The translations under genes and the position numbers were made by a program. Under the pieces are notes generated by a model. That model had not been told where the DNA came from and did no database searches. It saw nothing but the letters and a program-made list of their open reading frames with translations. Of a DNA stretch of 64,000 nucleotides, positions 23,101-34,518 are shown one piece after another. The DNA is taken from assembly GCA_019188255.1 (NCBI GenBank), contig JAETXT010000003.1, positions 186,001 to 250,000 of the forward strand. Direction: 5' to 3'. This DNA comes from Verticillium longisporum (Eukaryota; Ascomycota; Sordariomycetes; Glomerellales; Plectosphaerellaceae). Positions within the stretch are counted from its first letter, which is position 1. The number at the start of each line of letters is the position of its first letter.

Positions 23101-26100
23101 GGTGGCTTGGAAATCCCGGCAGGGCCATCGTCGTCGCCATCGCCAGCGCCGTCGGTGAGACGAAGAGACGAGGGAGCGACGCATCCACGGCGGGCTCGAC
23201 TCAGGGTTCAGCAGAGCACCGAGAGGGTACGCGTCCAGCCCTGCAAGTTGCCAGTGTTGCCCGTCTGGCGTGACCTTTTCTCCATCTCGTCAGGCATCAT
23301 GCCGGCGGCCGCATGCACGACGCAGCTCACTCCCTCTCCCACCGAAGCGCGCCCACCGCGCAGTGTGTTGGGTAGCCATTGGCCCTCTTGTTTCTGCTTT
23401 GGACCGCCCTACCATACCCTGTCTGGTTTCTTGTGTCCTTCCATCGCTCGCATCATATCTCCAGCTCCATGGGGAGGCCCAGACCGGGCCAGATACCCCC
23501 TCCCCCCAGCTCCAGCTCAGCCCAGCAACGTCAGTCACGCCGCTCTAGCATCCGATTCCAGTATCTCGACGAGCTTGGTACAGGGAACATACACGAAAGC
23601 CCTCATTCGCGATGGCGGCTCGCGGACAGCCCAACATGTGATCCCAGAGTTTTGGGATGTCACGGGAAGCTTATTCGCTCCAATCACCTGTCACGCGCTC
23701 TGCTTTTCCAACGCGTCTCTACACTCCATCCATATTGGTGGCGTCCTCATCTCAAGAGCTTTTGTTTCTTTTGCTTTGCCAGGAGATGCCGGCCGGCGAG
23801 GGGGCCATGGGTTACTACGTCGAACAGCGTCCCTGGGCAAAGACGTACGGAGGTGCTCAAGGGACAGGCATGGCTTAACACGAGTCCCCCACCCTCACCG
23901 TATCTTTGCGGCCAAGGGGAAGAATCTATCACCCTCGTCCTTGCTCACCGGCTGCGTATGTCGGACGTTGGCCTGCTTTCGCGCCCATGCGGGGGCGGAA
24001 AAGCAAGGAGAGACCGGACTGCTGCCACCGCAAAATTTCTAGCCTGAACTGAGCCACATGGTCATGAAGGGTAGACCCCTGGGCCTGCAAAGACGCTGGA
24101 GGGGTTCCCCTCTCGCCTATCACGCCCAGCGTGATGTGGCAGCTGTCAAGCCTGGCACGTTTTGGGTGTGTGCTTCAATTATTTCTTCTGGAGCGCTTCT
24201 GCGAAAAGAAGATGGACTGTGTCACCCCTTGTTGGTCTTGGCGGACGTACCTACTCGGACGATCGGCAGGCGACCAACGAGCAAGTGACCGACCTGATCG
24301 CCGCCCAAAATTGCAGTACCAGAGTAGATGAATTGCTCTAGGTTTAACCTGGTTTGCTCTACTAGTATTGATGAACGCACGCGTCACGTCTGTCCGGCGG
24401 GGCATTGTCTGTCTCCTCCGAATGCCCAGAGGACATCGAGCGCTGGACAATAGCCTAACTGCATGGCCCTCAGACCAGTCCGGCCGAGTGGATGGATGAA
24501 TAGACCAGTAAGCAGATGGATGGGTGTAAGGAGCAATCGATCCTGGCGGGTGCTCGCCTGCAATGCGACTCAGGCCGCAGCCAGCTATCCTTCGACGTCC
24601 CCTCCCCTCCCCCTCCCAAGGTGACAAGCGAGCAGGGCCGGCAGCCAACCTGTTCCAGACTGTGGGGCAAGCTGCCGGAAGATGCGCCTGAGGTGCCCCG
24701 GCTCCGAAGACGGTTTCCATGTGCATGACACCAGCAGAGGCACCATGCTCATCACTGCATTGCGCTTCTCCCAAATGGAGGAGAGCCAGGTCACATCGTG
24801 TCCCATGAAGCCAACCCCATTTACACCCCTCCTGCCCGTGATGTGCTCAATACTTGTACAAGTCACGCAGGGATTGTGGTTGATCAGGACCGCCCCCCAA
24901 TCACTGGAATCCCCTCTTTTGTTCCCGCATCTGTGTCCTTGTTGCTGAGAGATTAATGTTCTGTTCCTAGGGGGAGGAAACAGTAACGGTCATAGATCGG
25001 CCGAGATTTCCGGAGCTTTCGCGCTACAAGCTTACCATTCATTGATGGTGGTACCAGAAGAATCAAGAGGGGTGGCAGCGATTTTCAGGAGCCAGACCAA
25101 GCAAGCCATGCCGCAAGGGGTTCTCCGAAGCTCCGACTTTGAGCATAAACAAAGTTTCTTAGCAGGAAGAGGGGTAGGATCCCTAACCGCGACGGGCGGC
25201 CGTAGCCATCTATAGATCGATGTGCTTGAGTTCGATGGCTTCCTGATTGCGACCCGTCCTCCTCCTCTTCCCTCTTCTGCCGTACAGTCATCTCCGTCAG
25301 GACCAGGGGGCCCTCTCTGGCTGGACCCTTCTCAATGGACAGAGAGAGGACTGGCGCTCAGGATATCTGGGCCAACATGACACCACTTTGTGGGATTATC
25401 AGCCGGCAAGCTTGTCTTGGCCTCTCTCGATTCTTGCCGTCTGGAGGAGCCCCAGCAAGCATCGCACCGCATCTGTTGTCGATCGTCGGCGGATCCCAGA
25501 TGGCGAAGGGGATCTTTTCCAGGGGTCTTGTGATAGATCCTCAGGCTGTGCATGTTTCTCCGTAGTATGTTGTATCTCGAGACACCCCTCCTGGACATAC
25601 GAGGTGGGGGACTTCCGGGGCTAACCCACCAGTGAGCAGGGAGGGGGAACAAGAGGGTTGCTCGCAACATTATTCTGAGTTGCCCATGGTCGCAGACGGG
25701 AGGAGGTTGCAACGTTGAGCCCAACTCACCGGGAGCCATGCTGTCATACCTCGCTAATTCTGCGTACCTAGATACGCTGCCTCACCCATGAGACATCGCT
25801 TCAGACGCTACACTCTACCCAAGAGCGAAGTCTGCAAGGCCTTTCAAAGTGGGAAGTCTCGTTCCGTCGCCGTTCGTCTCGTAATGCGCTGTTATTCGGC
25901 GATCTCTCACTCTGGCAAGTCCTACCTTGCTTCACCCATCACCCTGCCCTCTCTTCCACGACTCGCATGCCACTGACCCAGTCTGACCTCGTGAGGATCT
26001 TCGTCGTCAGCACATCCACCCACGATACAAGTGGAGAGGCGGGTTTGTGACAGTGGAGGAGGGAGGGCTGGGCGGGCTTGGGTGCGTCCACGCACCCCCT

Positions 26101-26427
26101 TTTCCGTGATCCATGTTGCCCATCCGGCGCAGAATATGCCCTAGTAAGAGGAAGCCAAGAATCAAGGGGGGTAACAACTGGCCAGCCCGTTCCAGGAATG
26201 ATAGAACACCGGCCGGATGATCAGCTGCGTCGTGGCGGCGGCAGAAGCAGCCAACTTGGCGGATGGACGGGAGTGATCAAGGCATGTGTGTGTGTGTGCT
26301 CGTTCATCATAGTTCCGCTCCACTCGGACCTTGCCAGGACTCTAGTGAACTATGTAGTATACCTCAGCAGAGCATGAAGTGTATCCTCGCCCGAGCAAGC
26401 ACGTTTGCTTTTTTTCTTGATTTTCCT
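14102..26427. other. Long gene-poor region of normal base composition
   Basis: Over 12 kb upstream of the C2H2 gene shows no recognisable gene. Frames reach 335 aa at most (23035-24042) and have no motif or intron structure. Simple repeats seen: an 8-bp TGTGGGTG-type repeat near 15056-15084, GGTGCA repeats near 15138-15163, three copies of GTAGGTAC at 15191-15214, TTCGAG-type repeats at 16034-16085, a 12-G run at 20114-20125, ACACCAAGG repeats near 21005-21040 and CTCAT repeats at 21801-21823. The part next to 14101 presumably holds the promoter and leader of the C2H2 gene. Non-coding RNA genes cannot be excluded. Confidence 0.6.
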
Positions 26428-26436
26428 CTCTTAACC

Positions 26437-26591
26437 GAGGAAGGCTATTTATTCGGCCCTTATTAGCTATTTGCTCTGCCTAATAGGGGCAAAGCTATAA
26501 TAGATAGGGGGAAAGCTATAAATATAGCGCTATTACTAAAATTAGCTATAGTAACTATATACCTATCCTCGTCTTATATACCTTTAAGTCT
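26437..26591 (+). repeat. Left terminal inverted repeat of MULE
   Basis: About 155 bp, pairing with 27828-27982 in inverted orientation with roughly a dozen transitions. The outermost 50 bp are least mutated. Confidence 0.85.
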
Positions 26592-27827
26592 CTCGATGAA
26601 TTCCGAGCTAAAGACTAGCTATAACTAGCTAATAAACTAGTATAAATAGCTCCTTAAAGCTCTATAATTACCCTATATAGCTACTATATTATTACTACCT
26701 TTAAATATAATAATAGTACTAAATACGCCTATTTTAAGCCCTCTAGATATTACTAATATATTATTTTATTATTAAACGAAGCCTTTATAATACCTCCTTT
26801 ACTAATAAACTTACTAATCGTTATTAAGGCTATTATTAAGGGTCCTATCGTCTCATTTACTATAAATATATACGAGGAGCTACTTAAGACCGTTTATAAT
26901 TATTACGCCTACTATAGCTATAGATTAACTATATAATAGATCTAATAGAAGATTAATAGAGTTAGGAATGGCCCGATAATATAGATAAAGCTCTTATATA
27001 ATCGGGGGAAAGTAAGACCCTCTATATTGAAGGGTTTCTAGTAGAAGCCCTCCTCTAAAATCAATTACCTATAGCGAGGAACCCTCGAGTAGGAGGTAGA
27101 TAGCCTATAAAGATATATCCCTATCTTATTAGATAATTATTATAATTATTCTACTATTATAGAGGTAGGACTTAGGGCATTATTTGCGATTTAGAAGGCT
27201 TTTTATAATCTTAATATTATAAATTATATTAATACTTTTATATTAATTAGTTAATTAATTAATAAATAAATTATTTAATAGATTATAAAGGAATATATAG
27301 ATAAGGGCTAAAATATCCTCTTATCTAATATTAATATAAAGAATTAGCGGAGTTAGCTATAAAGAGCTTAATAAAGCTACTATTCTCCTATTTAATTATT
27401 TATTAATAACCTCGAATAGAATAAAGACGTATACTATCGTATTATATATTAAAATCCTATTATATAGAAGATCGATTACGTCTTCTAGACCTATTCTTAG
27501 TATAGTTAATTATAGAGGTAGAATGCTAACCTCTTATTAATAGATTCTATATATTAAGCGAGTTAGTTAATTCGAGTAATAATTATAGTAATAGTTTTAG
27601 GGCGAGTAGCCTAGGCTATTTACTCTAGGGGCCTCTAGAGACTATAATAGGTATAGCTAGTAATAGGGAGGGTTCTAAATAGCCTCTAATTAAGGCTAAT
27701 TTAGCGTTTACTATAATTTTTCTAATATTCTAATTTATAATATAAAGAAATTAATACTAGCTACCTTAGGCTATTAAGGGCTATTAATAGCTATTTAGCG
27801 ACTTATTTACTTCGCTATTCTATTATA

Positions 27828-27982
27828 AGACTCGAAGATATATAAGATAAGGATAGGTATATAGTTGCTATAGCTAATTTTAGTAGTAGCGCTATATTTA
27901 TAGCTTTCCCCCTATCTATTATAGCTTTACCCCTGTTGGGCAGAGCAAATAGCTAATAAGGGCTGAATAAATAGCCTTCCTC
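27828..27982 (-). repeat. Right terminal inverted repeat of MULE
   Basis: Inverted partner of 26437-26591. It is followed by the second copy of the 9-bp target duplication. Confidence 0.85.
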
Positions 27983-27991
27983 CTCTTAACC

Positions 27992-30900
27992 AGCTGCACG
28001 AGTAATGAACCCTCAGACGGCTTTCATGTACAAGAAACATGAATCACGGGGAACACAGCCCCCTTTCGTAAGACTTGGCCATCACGATAGCATAGCGCCT
28101 GAACGATGTCACCCTTCTTCCGCTCTCGATCGGAGCTGGGGATTTGGGGAAACAATGTGTGAGGGATTGAACGGGCGTCATGGGCGGCATCTCGTAACCA
28201 AAGTCCCTGGCCCTCCTGCAGGATACGATTCAGTAATCCCCAATTCGTCTCCAATGATCCTCCTCTCACCTGGACGAGCCCGCCCGGTCCATTGCCTCCT
28301 TCCAGGCTAGGGCTCTCACTGCCGGCACCAGGAATCGATCTTGGCGCGTCTGCACGGGCGAACAAGTGAGCCAGTATCTTCTGGTGATCCCCGTGGGTGG
28401 AGAGTGTTGCTGAAGGGGGTTCGTGTCAATCAGATGACATGGGTGGCAGGCATGTTTGAAGTGCGTGGTCTTGGGGGAGCTGTCCTTTCATTTGCAAGCT
28501 TCATATTCCCCCGTCATTGTTTCGTTCTCGAGATGCCCTGCAGGTGCGAACGTGGCAGACGACGACAGGGAAAGAAACGAAGCACAGAAATGAAATGGTA
28601 TGGGACCAATGTCACCCCCCGTCGCCAGAATTCCCGTCCCATGGTACTTTGGGTGATCGCCCTCGCTTCTGACCCGCCAGGCGGGAGGAACACTCCCACT
28701 CCCACACCAGCCAGCCCCCTTGACTATGAACGGATTTCACCGGTCCAGGGCCCCGATGGAGCGTTCGTCTGCGCCCGCGAGGCGCATATTGCCCATTCAC
28801 GATGAGCCTTGGAGATGAGCACCATCATCGATGCAGTCAAGCTGCCGCGTGTCGCTTCCGGGCCGTAGAGTATGTCGCCTATTGAAGGAGAGGGCGGACG
28901 GTCAGGGAGGATCGAACAAATGATCTTTCATCGGTGTGATATGATCGACCCGAAGAACTCTTGGCTACCGACAAGGCTCCCAAGAAGAAATGTGACTATA
29001 ATAACCATATTGTGCCTTCACGTTTGTCGGTGCCAAATTGCTATTTATCGCCGTCCAGTCCGTACAACGGCGCAATGGATGCAACCTTGGCTAGGCCTAG
29101 CGGCGCACAAGTCGTTGGAAAGGGAATGGCTGATATAACAGGGCTCTCACATATCGGGTCACAATGTGACCCAGGCGGCGGTGCGCATACGCGGCTGACG
29201 TCCGAGATGGGGGTTCCAGGGAACCGTCTACCACTAGACGTGGGGACTCACCTTGTCCAGACGAAAATTCATAGCGTTAGGCGAGGTGAGGTACGGTAGG
29301 ATGCGCTACGACGCAACGACGCAACGACGGTCTTCTAATCATTCGCATGTCTCACAGCCGCTCCTCATCGGCTCACCTGAGGCGAGTGTAAAAGGCGGAG
29401 GGGAAAAAAGAAACAGTCGTTTGACTCGGAGCCACTCACTCTCAGACCGTTAAGTCCCAACGCTCGTCCATAACAACGTTCAGCTCCATACCCGAGCAGA
29501 ATTGACCAGTCTCCTCCTTACCTGTGGTTGACTAGACGCCTCTGTACCAGTGCCTGGCCCCTGTCCATACGTGTCTTAGTGCTGTTAGTGGCCGTTTGTC
29601 ATGTCTCGTCCTTCACGTGGCTTGAGACACGCCTATGTCTCAACGACCCCCAAATTCCGATGCGACAATCAGCGGACGCGATACAAGCCACACTCCGTCC
29701 TTGCTAATCAGACACATGTCTCGCTCTCCTGCGGGCTGTATGGGGTGTCACAGTCACGTTTTCTCGTGGTCAGAATGATCTGCTTATGCCTGCCAAACTC
29801 TTGGCTTTTCTCATGGTTTATTGCCCTGCCCGGCATCGTCATCCTAGCGCGTCTGCATGTTTCACTGAGACTTGAGTGTGCTCCGAGACGGTTGACGTTT
29901 TGACGATCATCAGTCATCCTTTCTTAACAGCCTCTGCCGCATGCCGTGGCTTGTTAGAGACGCCGGTCGACATGTGCCGGCTATCACTAGGCCAGTTCAG
30001 ACCACCACTTCGTGAGCCCTCCTCGTGATAAATGCCATCCATGCCTGCTTCCCTGAAGCAACGGCCTGCATACCTGACCGGGCCAAGGAGCAGCCACCAC
30101 CTTAGCGAGGCCGCACTTGACGTGTCGAATGCGGCTCACATTGCTTCTTCCATAGCCTCGGAGCGCACGCACCCCTCCCTAGCCAGCCCTTCGAATCACC
30201 ACTGCCGGTGTCGTTCTAGGTTGCGTCGTTGGGGAGAAGCAAAGAATACCGTGCGCCCGACTAAGCAAATACTCCTGCTGACGAGAAGATGACCGAGGGC
30301 CCCTGAGCTCGAGGGAAAGGGAAAAGAAGCAAGGGAGCACATTACTCCGAGAAGGCTTCCATTCACCGCCCCCAATTGTCAACCGCCGCGCGCCGGCGAA
30401 AAGAAAGCAAAACGAAACGCCATGCCGCAGCATGTCCGCCCGCCGATCTCCATGCCCTCGCCCCCGAAATTCTGCGGGCGAGAAGAAACAGAGAAGCAAT
30501 TCCCAGCCCTCGACGGCGTGGTGCGTGGGCCCCGTAGCGTGGTGTTTAAGACAGCCATCTTTGCTTCCCCGTCGCCCAGCCAGCCTCCAAGTGGGAAAAC
30601 CTGGCGCTTGGGATCGTCGTCACCCTTCGCTCGCATCCGATTGTCGCGCGTGGCATGTACTCGCGAATATGCAAGTACGTGCGTGCATGTGAGTGTGTGA
30701 GTGTGTGTTCCCACATACGTACATGGCAGTCGCCGAGCTTTACGCAAATGGACCAGATCAACAAGTGGGCTGCGTCGACGCAGGGCACGAGCGCATCCCA
30801 AATCCCCATTGATCGAACATGACAGACTATTGACGTCGCTTAAGCCCTAAGAGCTGCCATGCAGAGGTCAAGACGCGGAGGTCCGCCAGTTCGAACCCGT

Positions 30901-31559
30901 ATGCCATGTGTCTGCGAAGGTGGCTTCTGGACTAGAGGCACATTCATGAGCGGCGGGTCCATTCAAGTAGCTTTGGACATTGTTCTAAAGCAGTCATCTT
31001 GCGGAGGTCTTGTTACACGCCTTGATACAAATTTACAAGTAGTCAAGCCAACTTGTCGTTGTCCAATACCCCCAAAAGAAAAGAAAGAGAGACCGCAACA
31101 GTGAGCGAAGGGTTTAGTGATGTTAGATGCAACAAAAGCAGAAATAATGCAGGTTGTCCCCCTTCCGAACGAAGCCAAGAAAAAACGCCTCACGCCTTGC
31201 CGTACGCTCGCCTCCCGCCAGCGTGTGTATCTCATATGTCCCACAGCCTTGGTCCCCCCTTGGACCTCTCTCCCTTCGTCCTTCATCGGCCCGTAAGAAA
31301 CAATGGACACAACCCGGCCGCCGCTATGTTTTCCAAGCCAGTGACAAAAGAAAAAGAAATGGGACAGGGAGGAAGCCTCCCTGCAAAGTAACGTCAAGTT
31401 ATGGTATCATCCCTCTTCATCCTCCAACGTTTTCCACGTCCTCATTACTTCCTGTCCATCCGACACACTCCACGCCCCCATCGCCTACTGACCAGCCAGC
31501 CAGAGAGCCGGACCTCCATGAGGGCCAGGACCACTGGATAAGACACGGCACGGCACGGC
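27992..31559. other. Gene-free DNA between the MULE and nimA
   Basis: No gene recognised. Frames are short and without motifs. A CACACA-type/GTGTGT tract lies near 30690-30710. The part next to 31560 should hold the nimA 3' untranslated region. Confidence 0.55.
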
Positions 31560-33905
31560 TCAGACGCGGGTCATTGGCTTCCTGCGTACGAGGAAGGGGC
31601 TAGGCATCTCGTCTCGCTCGGGATCCCACACAGCCGCCGGCTCACCGCCACTGGCGCGACGCTCCGCAACCCTCTCCTTGAAGTTGCGCTTTGGGCTCAC
31701 GTTGAGGTTCGCGTTCTCGCCGCCAGCAGCGATGACCGCAGAGAGGGCGTCCGCCGGCGCGAGCCTGCTGGAGCTCCACTAGGGTGCGCCCCCTAATGTT
31801 GTTCTTCACCGCAACCTTACCAAGGGGCTCCTGATCCTTCTTGGTGACGGAGGGTTTGCGAGACAGGTTGCCCGAGGAGGTCTCGGCACCAGCGTTGTTG
31901 TTTGCCTGAAGATTCGTGGCCGATGGGATCTTGCTCAGACGGCGGTTCGGCGACGGACAACGCTCTCCGCCGCCACGGGCCGAGTTCTGACCCTGCCCAG
32001 GGAGTGAGGGTAACGTCTTGTTCGAGTTGAGCCCCGTGGCAGAGGACATTGTCTTCATGCGTGGCACCGGAGCCGTCTTTTGCGACGTCAGAACGGGACG
32101 CGTCTTCGAGGTGAAAGGGTTCTGCCTCGACCTGATGTTGCGTGTCGGAGATGGGATGATGTCCTCGTCATCCGATTCCATGAGCGTAGACTCGCGGGGC
32201 ACATTCCAAAGGGCGTTGGCTGTGGCTGTCGCGTTGGCGCTAAAGATGTTGCCGGGGTTTGTGGACGGGGCCTTGGTTGCCTCGTTGCGTCTCGGTGACA
32301 GGGACAGCGATGCGATGGCCATCGGCGAGGGCGACACCATCTCGATATCCATGGGTGTCCCGGCGTGGCCTGCAAACATGGTTTGGGCGCGGCCAAAGGG
32401 AGTGCGCGCCGTCTTCTTCGGTCCGTCATTGGGGACTTCCGGGCTGTCGTAGGAAAGGTCGGTAAGATCTGTCGTCGAAGGGAATTCCCCATCTCCTTCA
32501 CCGTCGCCAGCGCCCACTGACGACCTCTCGTAGTCGGTCCTGTCGACAGATACAGACGAGGACATGCTTGTCTCGTGCAGCATTGGTGCTTGCAGGTTAA
32601 AGGTGGGCGCCTTCCTGCGGAGCTCCTCCTGGACACGCGAGTGCACTTCATCTTCGAATCTCTTGTTCAGTCTCTCCATCTCGAGCTGCACGAGGCGGTC
32701 AATCTCGAGACGCGCCTTGACTTCCCATTCCCTCCGCAGGGTGTTGTCGATTTCTTGGCGCGTGTAGTCCTTCTCGGCCTCGAACCTCTCCATCTTCTGC
32801 TGCAGCTCCTTCTCTCTTTGGGCAAGGGCTTCCTCCTTCGCCTTGAGCATCTTGTTGAAGTCGACCGTCTCCTTCTCCTTGCGCATCAAGCGCACAATGG
32901 GGAGGTGCAGAAGCTGCGCCGTGTCAGGACGGCGGTCTGGATTCACGCGCAGGCAGTCTTTGATGGTGCCCATGAGCTCTGGCGAGTAAATATCCGGCAG
33001 CGGGTTGACCTTGCCCTCCTTGATCTTCTGGACGAGCTGGAAGTGCGTCTTTGCGTTGAACGGCGGCTCCCTGGCACACAGCTCGTACATGATGCAGCCG
33101 AGCGACCATATGTCCGACTTGAGCGTGTACTTTTCGGCGGCGCAGATTTCTGGCGACATGTAGAATGGCGTGCCGACGTAGGTTGATGCGAAGTCGTGAG
33201 ACTGGATCATCTTGGCGAGGCCAAAGTCACCAAGCTTGACGGAGTTGTCTTCACCGAGAAAGACTGCAGATGGTTAGCTCGCGTGCCTCTCCCTTCCGTG
33301 AGGCCACTGTCGCGTCGACTTACCATTCTCAGGCTTGAGATCGCGATGGAGGATGGTCATGGTGCCAGCAGGAACCTTGGGCCGGACCACGTTGCTAAAG
33401 AGGCCCATGGCGTTGTTGCCAGCCTCGGGGGTTGGTACCGTAGTGGCATCGATACAAGGCGGTGACGAGCTGCGAGAAGATGCTCCAGACAAAGGATTCC
33501 TTGGCGCGCTCGCCCTTGACCGTCAAGTTTTTGATGATGCGACCGAGGTCGCCGTTGCCGCAGTATTCCATGTACAGGTGAAGGTCCTGGCTGGACTTGA
33601 GGTGTTCTCGGTGGAAGTAGCCGACGATATTCTCGTGCCGTAAGTGTGACAGGATCTGGAACTCGGCGTGCAGCTGTTCACGCTCCTTGGCGGACATCTT
33701 CAGGTAGCTGATCTCTTTGCGGCACATGACGAAGTTGTCGGCCTTTCGACGGACCTTGCGGATGACTCCAAAAGATCCATGGCCTATGGAGAACAGAGAG
33801 AGTACATGTCAGTATTTGCGACACGAAAGATCAATATGAGGATATGTTGTGACTCGACATACCGATCTTCTCGAGGACCTCATACTTGTCGCCCTCAGTC
33901 GTCAT
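31560..33905 (-). CDS. nimA: NIMA-type mitotic protein kinase (two frame-breaking indels)
   Basis: This is the G2/M serine/threonine kinase needed for mitotic entry in Aspergillus. Exons are 33905-33863, 33783-33324 and 33263-31560; introns are 79 and 60 bp with GT-AG ends. Kinase motifs in order: glycine loop GHGSFG, CRKEI lysine, HRDLKPEN, DFGLAK and the T-loop GTPFYMSPE. A coiled coil follows (about KEEALAQREKELQQKMERF onward), then a Ser/Pro-rich tail with RGRTLVELQQARAGG and the C-terminus WDPERDEMPSPFL. Two breaks interrupt the frame. A five-C run (plus-strand G 33427-33431) puts HYGTNP and PEAGNN in different frames, and a CT repeat near 31745 is two bases short between ARAGGRPL and SAVIAAGG. 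Total length would be about 735 aa, as expected. It is divergent from the BTB gene, 613 bp away. Confidence 0.9.
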
Positions 33906-34518
33906 GATGGGCGATGCGCGATGGAAGTTGCAAGCAGGGAACACAAACTCCTAATTTCCATAGACGTCGCAGAGAGCTGTATATAGAGTTTTGTGCTGCT
34001 TGGGTTAGTATCTGCCTGGTGTTGAGGGTGTCGAGATGGGGGTCGTGGTCATGATTGTGCAACTTTGTGATCGCCGTCATTGGGCCTGGGTCACCAACTG
34101 CTGCAGTGAGTAAACAGCTGGCGCGGGTGCCATGGCAACGGCGGGCCGGTGGCCGGAACCTCTGTCGGCCCGTTACTTATCGCGATAAGTTCCCGCGCGG
34201 TGTCACGCCTCGGCGGTCGCGGCGCGCTTGGTGGGGGTCCATGATGACATATCCGACCGGAGGGGAGAAGGCAAAAGTGGGGTGGGCCTTGCCTCGAGTG
34301 GCGTATCGACTCTGGACCCCACCATCTCGACTCTCAGTGACAGGTGCAGGTTCGATGTGATGGATCATATTGTCATTTTCCACGTTGGTACATGACTTTG
34401 TTGGAGAGCAGGTCGGACGTAGCCTCAGAACTTGTAGCAATTTTGCCTTTGATCGTCGCTGCATTTTCTCCTACTCTACTCATCCTCTCCATATTCTGCC
34501 ATCTATCCAGTCTCAAAT
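33906..34518. promoter_or_regulatory. Divergent promoter region, nimA / BTB gene
   Basis: These 613 bp separate the start codons of two divergently transcribed genes and must hold both promoters and leaders. The stretch upstream of 34519 is pyrimidine-rich, which is typical of fungal leaders. I cannot name specific operator sites. Confidence 0.55.

Larger units (their letters stand above)
26437..27982. mobile_element. RIP-mutated Mutator-like (MULE) element, 1.55 kb
   Basis: Both ends begin GAGGAAGGCTATTTATTC and the inverted repeats extend about 155 bp. A perfect 9-bp duplication, CTCTTAACC, flanks it (26428-26436 and 27983-27991). Long inverted ends plus a 9-bp duplication are typical of Mutator-like elements. 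A plus-strand frame from about 26871 reads YEELLKTVYNYY, later LYNRGKVRPS and LLDNYYNYST. These look like RIP-altered versions of the CDRGGK and LDNHHNH segments of the FAR1/WRKY-GCM1 zinc finger at the start of MULE transposases (inference from memory of the family). At 1.55 kb it is too short for a whole transposase, so it is internally deleted or non-autonomous. Confidence 0.8.

Noticed and set aside
23035..24042. 335-aa open frame on the plus strand
   Set aside because: Composition is erratic with no motif, no splice-compatible partners and overlapping long frames on both strands, as expected by chance in GC-balanced DNA.
30865..30905. tRNA-like stretch with GTTCGAACC
   Set aside because: No acceptor, D or anticodon arms can be paired around it.
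33410..33480. 61-bp intron in nimA as explanation of the frame break
   Set aside because: Restores the frame but deletes the conserved YRCHYG segment of the kinase domain.
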